DNA of 64,000 nucleotides, taken from Candidatus Ruminimicrobiellum bubulum. GTDB taxonomy: Bacteria; Elusimicrobiota; Endomicrobiia; Endomicrobiales; Endomicrobiaceae. This document shows, in pieces, positions 61,201 through 64,000 of the stretch. Under the pieces are notes generated by a model. The model saw only the letters and a program-made list of their open reading frames with translations. It did no database searches and was not told the origin of the DNA. The stretch spans positions 38,030 to 102,029 of the forward strand of contig JAGCCP010000039.1 in NCBI GenBank assembly GCA_017651625.1, in the 5' to 3' direction. Each line of letters starts with the position of its first letter. Within the stretch, counting starts at the first letter, position 1. The position numbers and the translations under genes were made by a program.

Positions 61201-64000
61201 AAGAGATTTATATCTCCTGCCACTTTTTCCAAGTTATCCGCTATCCAGAAATAACTTCCATTGTCAGTCAATTGTAAACTACCATCTTCACCCATAACAG
61301 TTTCATATTTTATTTCCTGACCGTTTACAATAGAACCCGGTGAATATATAGAACCTTTATTTAGTATCGTTGCCATAGAGAATACTTGTTCTATAGTATC
61401 ATCGGAATAATGGAAAAACAATCCGGTAGCTGTTCCGGATGTAGTATCATCTCCGTTTTGTACAAACAGACCTTTGAATGTAGAATCTATTTGCAATGCT
61501 TTTTCCGGATCATTTTCTTCTTGTTGTTGTTCGGAAGGTTGTTGTCCATCGGAAGAATCCGGTTTTGCACCGATTATCATACCTTCGGTATATATCGTTG
61601 CATCGTATATAGAAATTCCATCATCGGTAATATTTACTTTAGCCCCTTCTAATATCGTAAATTCTATACCATTATATTCAGATGTTAATCCCGTGCTGTT
61701 TTCCTCCGTATCTACCAATTCATGTTTAGAATTATATTGTTGCACTGTCACAGTGGAACCATCGCCCATCAATGCAAAATAGCACTCTCCTTTTTCTTCT
61801 TTTATACTAATTGTTACCTTAGCATAAGTCTCACCTCTCCATGATATATTCTCTCCGATAAGGCCTTCTATTCCTGCATTCTTCAATAACGTTGCCGCAG
61901 TTATATATTGTCCCGCTTTAAAGCTTTCACTAAAATCTTTTTCATCAATTTCTTCGCCATCTTTTACAGCTTTCCAAGGTTGACCAAGAGTATAAGAACC
62001 TGCACAATCTTGCCCGTCACCGAACAAGAATGCGCCATTTCCATCAGTATGTCCGGCTCTTAACACAACTAATCCTTTTTCATTAAATCCTAAATTAAAT
62101 GCAGAACCTGCTTCCAATGTTATACCGGAAGATGTTGTATACTCTTCTCCTGAAACAACCAAATTTATTCCTTGTTCTTTTATATTATCTTCTTGGATAC
62201 TTAACAAATAACTCAAAGCGGTTTCAGCATTACCGGGTATATAAGTTAATTGTTGTCCTTCAAAACTTTCAAATTTGAAATTACTTATATCTGTTATTAT
62301 TTCTAATCCCTGTTTTTCGGCAAGAGCTTTTATAGTTTCTACATCTACTTCACTGTCTGTTATCTTTAAAGTTGCACCATTTTGACAAATCCATGCTCCG
62401 TTGGAGTAAATGATTGCCGCATCGGGACTATTATTAGCATTAGTTATCTCTGCAGATCCGAAGAAAGTTTCAATTTTACCATTTTTTGCCAAGTCTTCTA
62501 ATATTCCACATTCTACTTTAAAATCTTTCCCGGTAAAACTTCCGGTAAATTCGAAAGTTGATGCATCAAGATAAAGAGCAACTATATTGGTTGACGTATC
62601 ATTTGCAAATTTACCACTTTCCGCATCCCAATATGTGTATAATATACTCGAAGATGTAGACGTGAAAGTGTCTGCAAAAGTATTCTTTTCTTTATCCCAT
62701 ATTTCTACTGATGTAACATAAAGTGTAGCATCGTTTCCAGGGCCGAAATTCTGTTTTATTATTGCTGTATTCTTTGTTGCATCCCCGAAAATTTTACCTA
62801 AATCTATATCTTCGGAATTTAAAGCATCCCCTATATTTATATTGGTCGTAGTTACAGTTACATTATCGTTTATCTTATGGCTATAACTGATACTTGCATC
62901 CGTTACATATAAATGTTTAGTTTCATCATCAACATCTGTTTTAAATACAGTATCTTTCCAATTTGCAGTTATTTCTAATCCGTTTATGTCTTTACTCAAA
63001 TTGTTGATTATTATTGTATCCGTATTACTTATTTGATCCTGTATAGTACTATTATCTATATAGTGAACAGAATATTTTGTTTCATCTCCTACATTCGCAG
63101 CTATTACTTTTGCACCTGTAATATAAGTTTTTAATCCGTTAGGCTTATTGATTATCACGGTATTTTCTGCACTATTAGCAAACAATTGTGCTATTGTTAC
63201 ATTTTCTATATTAACATCTGAATTTGTCTTATCAGTATACTCGAATTTACCGGTACTGCCATTGAAGCTTACGCCTACACTTGTTGCAACACTTACACCT
63301 TCACTTATCTCAAACATCACACTGGCACTACCATTTGCCTTTGCATCATAAACAAACACATCCTTTATGTTTAGTTTCTTCGTAGGATCATATTCACCTT
63401 CCCAATTATAGTCTTGACTATAACTATATATTGCCCCGTTTTCCGCTTTATAACTTACACTAATACTGCCTTTTTGGGTATCTCCCAATATTGTTCCTAT
63501 GTTGGGTGCTTCTCCTGTTCCATTATAAGTAAACTCTGTTTTTAACTCACCGCTATAACTATATGTATAACCGCCATCTTCATTCGATATTTGTATCGTT
63601 GCACCTTTTACCGTTTTCATTCCATAAGGATTTTCTTGGCTTCCATCACCAATTACCGCTACACCACTAATATACAAAGTATTACCGGCTTCATCACCAA
63701 TTATTGCCGTGTTCTTGCTTGCATCACTAAATGTCCATGTTTCCTTCGTATCTTCACTGTATCCTTTATATCCGTCAAAGTCCTCTCCGTTAAACGTTAT
63801 TCCTTTGCTCGTTACTATACTTACGTTATCTCCTATCTTCATAATAACACTTGCTTCATCCTTGTTCTTTGCCGTGCTTTCGTCATATGCTTCTTTCAAT
63901 ACACTCTTTATATTTAATGCTTCTGTTTCTTTGTACCCTATATCTCCCTTGTATGCTATGCTGTAACTGTACGTTACTCCTTCTTCTGTCTCCTTACTTA
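46269..64000 (-). CDS. Giant multidomain protein with two SecA-like modules (5' end beyond window)
   Basis: A single frame of at least 5,909 codons runs without a stop from the right edge to TAA at 46269-46271. The 33 codons upstream of the first in-window start (63899) are open and continue the same repeat style, so the true N-terminus lies outside. From the N-terminal side there are beta-rich repeats (62.3-64 kb), a C39-like Cys region (60.5-60.85 kb), further beta-rich repeats, and a hydrophobic glycine-rich region (58.0-58.55 kb). Then come long helical regions, a SecA-like module (52.9-55.3 kb), a second divergent SecA-like module (48.4-50.9 kb), and a C-terminal C39-like fold (47.0-47.5 kb). 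From memory, giant proteins of Omnitrophota commonly contain divergent SecA DEAD domains and membrane segments, linked by their describers to attachment and predation. Base composition is like the neighbours. Function is unknown. Confidence 0.9.
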   Translation of the reverse strand, partial: SKETEEGVTYSYSIAYKGDIGYKETEALNIKSVLKEAYDESTAKNKDEASVIMKIGDNVSIVTSKGITFNGEDFDGYKGYSEDTKETWTFSDASKNTAIIGDEAGNTLYISGVAVIGDGSQENPYGMKTVKGATIQISNEDGGYTYSYSGELKTEFTYNGTGEAPNIGTILGDTQKGSISVSYKAENGAIYSYSQDYNWEGEYDPTKKLNIKDVFVYDAKANGSASVMFEISEGVSVATSVGVSFNGSTGKFEYTDKTNSDVNIENVTIAQLFANSAENTVIINKPNGLKTYITGAKVIAANVGDETKYSVHYIDNSTIQDQISNTDTIIINNLSKDINGLEITANWKDTVFKTDVDDETKHLYVTDASISYSHKINDNVTVTTTNINIGDALNSEDIDLGKIFGDATKNTAIIKQNFGPGNDATLYVTSVEIWDKEKNTFADTFTSTSSSILYTYWDAESGKFANDTSTNIVALYLDASTFEFTGSFTGKDFKVECGILEDLAKNGKIETFFGSAEITNANNSPDAAIIYSNGAWICQNGATLKITDSEVDVETIKALAEKQGLEIITDISNFKFESFEGQQLTYIPGNAETALSYLLSIQEDNIKEQGINLVVSGEEYTTSSGITLEAGSAFNLGFNEKGLVVLRAGHTDGNGAFLFGDGQDCAGSYTLGQPWKAVKDGEEIDEKDFSESFKAGQYITAATLLKNAGIEGLIGENISWRGETYAKVTISIKEEKGECYFALMGDGSTVTVQQYNSKHELVDTEENSTGLTSEYNGIEFTILEGAKVNITDDGISIYDATIYTEGMIIGAKPDSSDGQQPSEQQQEENDPEKALQIDSTFKGLFVQNGDDTTSGTATGLFFHYSDDTIEQVFSMATILNKGSIYSPGSIVNGQEIKYETVMGEDGSLQLTDNGSYFWIADNLEKVAGDINLLALPGNHGTAYVDSENRLHFNGATYTIEDIKSGALDEVINGIFQDAVHEQIAKENKSEGYYLNRMTEAIMKVNPDLTYEQAKIEAERELLGVNTFIGELEQLTPDKLELVGTTKKGHKEAEQAVSTLNMYIDRYGEDTVLYMIYHWGTDAGEEVTCCGSAGAAANFLNYIASEKKISGDGASYTDALLREIYGVTDDGDCNICEFDAGVFQAIVKGAGIAYDSNRYATNSAPISAETVNFAEEMLDNAEKIAEEYCPTSPWTMNSMGDVNIYRSRIVLSDSPDIKSGIYSEVVRNDGSLTLTGFKTVEVEENGEKKQVIKFNSYGIDGTYEGFNLETGQMEDIHVQISPTITIDPHSGMASVDTTGKVGIYVHANAAISQTIEKKEDVSGGNSSDAEIDTRVKRLTYIDNPDNIIYIGTGADNFYSAIYNPNKTLSAQVYGNGAVYTEGVSIYGNRDNITFADIMEAEKQGSKIQGADIDFNSGYLKVQGGEFVASDRLAWEFRDEASFESYVKDYIMPNYEYAGLTLDTLIDRLGNELDFSFYEGKECNVNPFDYLAVMDDLHDEDNTTKGFGFRLKVDMGEDCAGIADVSGVADLKTSGVSTIDFYAEKIDHGDRGKLDNGEDIPLSGRYTYIEDFRVSGLSAEHAFVTTTLRNNIVQVSGEDITTTEVKEGDRISLGAVIYAHGNNGVTPTFTTYGATSFYGPNNQLIYLDNVLFTGDAAGHFILASDVLLNGQNGINYMNDGNQFVIKDIIGGSIVQLGMGNNLNVLYGSSHIYAVIDGHLSDINGGGAGSTIPSASIALFEGTINETLNEDDKKITEVDGFITGWKSSSMAQDFSADTIRRQGSRWTAGSYFDGHYTKAEAYDKNYATVNAEGRIDSKYYQKTTTEIVVGAVAAAAVVIVSAAAAFFTCGASLAVQITAACIAAAASAVLVAPSAFEHGAGIAYAIETGNYDSLVSNIVGLGLDLFSAYMIGTSAGKIAVDFALNGGIKALGRTIVTGLGWAGAGGVAGGIVGGCISVYNGGNFWDGAKVGALSGALIGFSTYFGAKTLGLNFHSATGILGKFGAITRFAMNTVLDSVILVKTSQSFVDNIAKQDIRSAASDLLILLSVGIINPISQYNNALKAQNLAAGQAGDSLFKRGQDNLSKGMVGGKPITNALFTGLSVGVAIPLMNVMGTIASNFMSGREIFEGIDLKGLAVQFAFGFALGFTVGMINPRLGYNWSVRNIWGTIGEVIYNPGNVILKGVTSGTDLMRFNILAPVLNAIVAPITGVFNNFINSGNEEYEGFDYGNLWKSWGSQFETIGEKYELMLFGDLKNEKGWAAVKNSFGTGFFQSHFFGMAIPGTAIINPKGLISKFSPKLANGLSRFFTIWGEGGVTSLPGGLIGGKFGNFLLSLNNSVLGSMITKPINMLQYGVAEKLFGSLGSWIDSKLEGSSFYNLLEEYGLASFKKGQDTQGLFEYILSSASMMLVPSAMKAESWSTQRDLAQMRADRRMGYDSTLGNRILNGEADLSLKNAAERDALINMAAKSVSDASLSRLFDFYNNKDIVKKGQDFEQITKEDLIKEQNKDALEGKIMAAVAGEMFSREILRTSDIEIINNNGVITIESGKGAITNSTLAKAVLQEAMKYDILNNNIDGVYRTRTIIEDLLKETITEIKNAEGKDTGTYQNTIFSKDLSSRGELFATFIQASNYIYNYCKNNSEEAARLGIDILAERNFVAISQIDPENAAIMKNLRKGYIKFNGEKIAVTQEFLESAIKQLTHYASLTGQDSIINKVMSGLKIASTGKNINGEYRTILQSSIDNLSMAQEQTQKTNINQLIQKFFDKNNEFGITDKNSLDSSIKDGKYVKMLESLQKEFAGRWDEFFVLSKYICDKTIENMDEATKEAIMLKAGIDKSGKLGKGLFRDKLDSYINNIMESDDRAERKTKATEEKLFGFFACGEKGTLVNMYMLGKIQLDAAFNNLNNVSSDKNLAKDALYILADASLNYTMGCLFLKEYTMSSYQYNAILNAANAMIEGNKGTRKFVPVATGEGKTTIIAALMPVVKATNDILGKRTILLADNGINVQNIFKECLEFYGTINEAGELVSGLTDAAGKKINGACYNMEVFDYKNGTKSGKDTILFMTYSDLAFQYVADKNLGNASILKGKMGYLLMDEADMTLYLPKAMISEWSGSETNRKIVRFFDELVNKNSSKNRALQDLLNNPNENKLSFMQKLSLYKSAFTDAFGKEGGFISNFRDNIKEINSIVSDIQKMGLIQYLVMGGGEPNDAAKARWAEYVAAVEVSQKLSNMNENTTFSKAEVDSMMLSFTSLKEMISKQKDIDEAKVAEIKTEISDFFKQNADGSWSLLDTKDVSLQKILMDQSSLYENMYIRTSVDANPNVMKVAGMMLANNSEFKGDRSLFKYIQDDTGIIYKGYSLDSILKNSLTTMLTWKDGIDYGVQDGSVMLIQQGKYQALMPEAGLLQTAEALARADGKDVKITRISPRDSSSAAIMDAVRDAYGAIGLSGTYSKAARSAMGFEELNIGSRFSELNSPDGAKDRVVKGTGWVDVDYLNPARTKLEAYNEVIIGMLTKDKGLIVGLPDQASLDLLRNYISVVGIGKITAAQTVYYDSSISAELAERKAGSKDYRYHIGIYEQVGRGLNIKMDKGVTSIDAIAIDAHLSYKSAVEQFMGRVLGNRHTNSEKVGTGAIANITDEYGTREVYENIHIKFISDNRSILAMSQNANIISSGYLSSINLGTYTSSASDYAQLVYSMVIAGGGARAEMVEINKSGALSGNVVYNTANITTTQQLMNAVSTIIMNNTSTKMTSDAAYAEAQKVIQPILTDGRFYNGRTLTSEGAQAATQLVQYFRNTPSNIRTNGYTLVDNILNLSGASVSPSAERFAGNKGSVPIVKEINVMAENICELYSKDLIQLNPYTQNNLSKLMSVGSVVTASTPAGKVQDVSMLARLQNIMRSDSGIISVIENRNINPQVIPATVKTFNRYAQAVDTRTKLFAQRREILNSDNSTLVKAVQTIPTIFTQLFNGMAIKSSGKQLDALKQDIFVDVMSNSNKYTNMEHLLLTSGYTTNGFNFTPWQTIESLKNISSITAGSNIAIDWSKTDRAKVISYATAGDMKGLSRYLGRVNAIDVKDIPAIASLNANASAPAVATSQSATSRPTTSVENIVSGAQTGKYDIGTNEAKVISDAAKAYVSSKAAGQSAKRPAISVKAVEAQYFLTDAQLAKLADMSTTEIITYMRYNLAAQAVADVLNDSMRLAVRAEMIKDKTGEELTIALQDYDNLIAIIDGKVVTDANGNILTIENISAKYNLSVDTIDDTTRDVVYQQMLDSLEGKQDRKNSDYAELEDDYAKLILLASGETISIEQLRTILTEVKGSMKSEDYDKYERILAGEEVLDNSGEKLTVANVADGIKAVIKTKYNLGTAVPFAVEALAGFRDGQKEAFRDILQATIENGQEGEKSAGYAQELQTAGGKSLIGLFSVLLLSANPNIEGRDNKFITWLTNEDSNAEDLYNHINFVFGNSLGNIEVISQANVKQWQEDGTLRQRLDNAGVVIGTYSSWGSLFSETMAGLLSYGPDETRQEVKDQVDHNRKILEGAGIKLDQTILSDGETVKVQFKNAKDSAKAIQILLANGQGLDRVNLPIDRISQLVGDELDYAATIPASALASAAGKYTKEYGMVEYYQKILDGAEIEASDYAYLGIDEERLNADQEILTQENGRQQLEKRRDAYRTISAAITKAYESASVEDKNDVEAIKAIVLENKDVQGAKTILGISEQQIKDITADQYSSIRNLEVRTRLLGLNGGSLTVEIDGLTIDIAQMSKFTEGDKGSKKIKFGDGTDESVRKATIKTVAAETKQAGYTETMINNIRDILLGMMKKHVGEDVDAKTEEQKPVITQEQYNKALEEMIDKIYAEYGDVFHSKTEVREFLVTGMDALSLYTAKEGNVGTGAYMVDRDKNGKAQNVYITNNGTPMKSLNMPGMWTIELMEGCDSINKPSLETFISSKEALAAFEWSIGFSGTFSSSIRTLLKDLDYAKIGGSMPDTMKVGVTTALTQTQEEMATVIAQARQKLNADGIAGVDLIMTANSDGTTQMVEQLQKNGIKEDDIVSLSLDLLDRELTKLSDTKKYPSAKVAEVMKSAGVEDYSVNDLAKIDMNVKIKVLQEVLKNVMKKGEVSFIVGDVSLLGRGWNPGKMDGAIDNLKAKQNIKGDAKVQATMWKVNFEKMDATQSEQGDGRFAHRDGTSRFSSEFYNRDIIQITSVDSVRENKILREAAKKEGGYSVEMILNNLNDVMEANEESTLQKANNAVVNQTKQWAKAQDAKGNVAPTYGQAKAKLVEQLGEDAAKGIMDKVLEIARVRTGADDETMTREGWFAYENYERYVAASEAMSVKPNGDAKNERVQKVMRGDVLAALELIKETDPEVSIDKLIGTVRDINEKYSIQQGKVAAIYEGLSEQDKATIAGLGKKDIGILGKIGGSLKAIFSSDIRALMKENKKLNSYETEFTKAKDALKGKINGDIGIVFDRNLGKVSFAVQDGIKKAEEKTESAETTIEYPFKDIVEKVTEKVKGNFDSEVIEAAVSNCAIVVLSSLGGVDVERMATFIANKLDATTAEDTEREIRYSTVIEELQVAGDDSAISITIGEMIKELGVTIPKMRVAYAEDITEVTVPKKGMVALLGTSHVVQITNINKESNEIEYAEFNKETKEVEVKVVSEDKFREMGFEGIVMLPANSMKNNGISKVTATMKDICDALGIDRKAIVGEDNQIIRNILSAVINGVTKPQELKDTVEAALAIYSNSNEMAQAIGFNSIEEVKNASKQDIIDMYTKQVTTILNMDDVSSGDMQASIEILAAVRDMLIMVNNNNSLIALLDSQDTNISDILKELVISKAVNQNVVVSTVKDSVAKLKVEDENFEIDITKLQKVVKEKVSFTKEELLKDLGALLADGRGAAKNKMPVSLMKLADIRAIAAAA
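46990..47480 (-). other. C39-like papain-fold domain near the C-terminus of the giant protein
   Basis: The order of elements matches C39 peptidases. A Cys in VSNCAIVVLSSLGG (about 47430-47447) is followed by an ITIGEMIKELGV helix, then TSHVVQITNI with the expected His (about 47133-47153). An acidic strand (YAEFNKETKE) comes next, and VSEDKFREMGFEGIVMLP corresponds to the closing tail. The usual DP motif carrying the third residue is replaced by AEF, so activity is uncertain. Confidence 0.5.
48440..50900 (-). other. Second, divergent SecA-like ATPase module of the giant protein
   Basis: A degenerate Walker A, TAGGKSLIGLFSVLLL (about 50740-50784), follows the SecA-like lead-in KSAGYAQELQ. FSGTFSSSIRTLL (about 49106-49143) resembles the SecA GMTGT motif. 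LLGRGWNPG corresponds to the AGRGTDI motif. EQGDGRFAHRDGTSRF (about 48450-48500) parallels the SecA motif LRGRAGRQGDPGSSRF. The Asp/Glu box is not clear, so ATPase activity may be lost. Confidence 0.65.
52950..55260 (-). other. First SecA-like ATPase module of the giant protein
   Basis: Walker A VATGEGKTTIIAAL (about 55065-55107) equals the SecA GEGKT motif. Walker B LLMDEADMTLY (about 54705-54737) is a DEAD box. GLSGTYSKAARSAMG resembles the SecA GMTGT block. GRGLNIKMDKGV matches GRGTDIKLG, and QFMGRVLGNRH (about 53145-53178) is motif VI. All key ATPase residues look intact. Confidence 0.78.
57960..58560 (-). other. Hydrophobic glycine/alanine-rich segment of the giant protein
   Basis: Runs such as VVGAVAAAAVVIVSAAAAFF, LAVQITAACIAAAASAVLVA and GWAGAGGVAGGIVGGCIS alternate with short polar turns over about 200 residues. 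They could form several membrane helices or glycine zippers, as in pore-forming or translocation regions of large toxins. Confidence 0.6.
60500..60850 (-). other. C39-like Cys region in the N-terminal part of the giant protein
   Basis: EVTCCGSAGAAANFLNYI (about 60690-60745) resembles the catalytic-Cys helix of C39/papain-like domains. It is followed at the right distance by VTDDGDCNICEFDAGVFQAI and KGAGI, like the second helix of that fold. A matching His motif is not evident downstream. Confidence 0.4.
62290..64000 (-). repeat. Beta-rich amino-acid repeats at the N-terminal side of the giant protein
   Basis: Units of about 110-180 residues recur with landmarks LNIKSV/LNIKDV/LYVTDA. These are followed by a KIGDNVSIVTSKGITFNG or SEGVSVATSVGVSFNG strand, then an F(S/A/G)(D/N)(A/S) turn and NTAII/NTVII with a short Gly-containing hairpin (TLYISGVAVI, KTYITGAKVI, TLYVTSVEIW). 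At least three units are visible and the series continues past the right edge. The pattern resembles extracellular beta-solenoid or autotransporter-type repeats. Confidence 0.65.

Noticed and set aside
1..64000. CRISPR arrays, tRNA and rRNA genes
   Set aside because: No regularly spaced identical direct repeats, cloverleaf sequences or rRNA segments were seen; the repeats present are palindromic and dispersed.
46269..64000. Giant ORF as an artefact of low stop frequency or chimeric assembly
   Set aside because: The protein has consistent domain motifs throughout, the same codon style as its neighbours and a proper terminator; only its N-terminus is unresolved.

Overview
The window is AT-rich DNA from a Gram-negative, probably anaerobic bacterium. 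It carries outer-membrane beta-barrels, LolA-like proteins, Lnt, a secretin and a TM1266-type [FeFe]-hydrogenase regulator. PorV-like barrels, FlgD-type C-terminal domains, TadE-like genes and a giant SecA-domain protein point by inference to Elusimicrobiota (Endomicrobium-like), with Omnitrophota as the alternative. No rRNA or tRNA gene is present to test this. Almost all genes lie on the minus strand. The plus-strand genes are a barrel fragment at the left edge and rpsO-pnp-accB-wHTH at 41.4-44.6 kb.

Layout, left to right. (1) 1-2.2 kb: the barrel end, a terminator, then three TadE/TadG-like genes and a bare secretin domain downstream of gcvT (2.9-4.0 kb). lpdA follows at 4.2-5.5 kb. (2) 5.55-7.9 kb: a compact RiPP-like cluster with its own promoter. 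It encodes a nine-cysteine TGCG-rich peptide, a radical SAM/SPASM enzyme and a TupA-like ATP-grasp protein. (3) 7.9-17.9 kb: proS; an envelope operon (coaX, barrel, HExxH membrane protease, dolichol-kinase-like protein, polysaccharide deacetylase, TM1266 regulator, two LolA-like proteins); a two-subunit class I fumarase; malic enzyme. (4) 18.4-28.1 kb: a tandemly duplicated locus for exported proteins. Each copy encodes a small exported protein A, a protein B that fuses a carbohydrate-binding-like N-terminus to an A-like C-terminal region, a protein C with an FlgD-like C-terminal domain, and a PorV-like barrel D. Copy 2 adds an Ig-like protein E. Each copy has its own promoter. (5) 28.2-34.4 kb: paraslipin and NfeD, lepB, tex, a zinc-ribbon protein and an acyl-CoA dehydrogenase. 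(6) 34.4-41.1 kb: the fatty-acid cluster yceD-rpmF-plsX-fabH-fabD-fabG-acpP-fabF-rnc, behind a consensus promoter whose start region is an inverted repeat. (7) 41.4-46.2 kb: rpsO-pnp with a long intergenic hairpin, accB, a winged-helix gene, and lnt in the opposite direction. (8) 46.3-64.0 kb: one reading frame of more than 5,900 codons that runs off the right edge. It has beta-rich repeats, a C39-like region near each end of the visible part, a hydrophobic glycine-rich segment and two SecA-like ATPase modules.

Intergenic spaces are rich in palindromic repeats. There are at least three composite families, plus short hairpins with 3-nt loops whose arms differ between copies while still pairing.

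The three best candidates for undescribed biology are the Cys-rich peptide cluster, the duplicated A-B-C-D locus and the giant dual-SecA protein.
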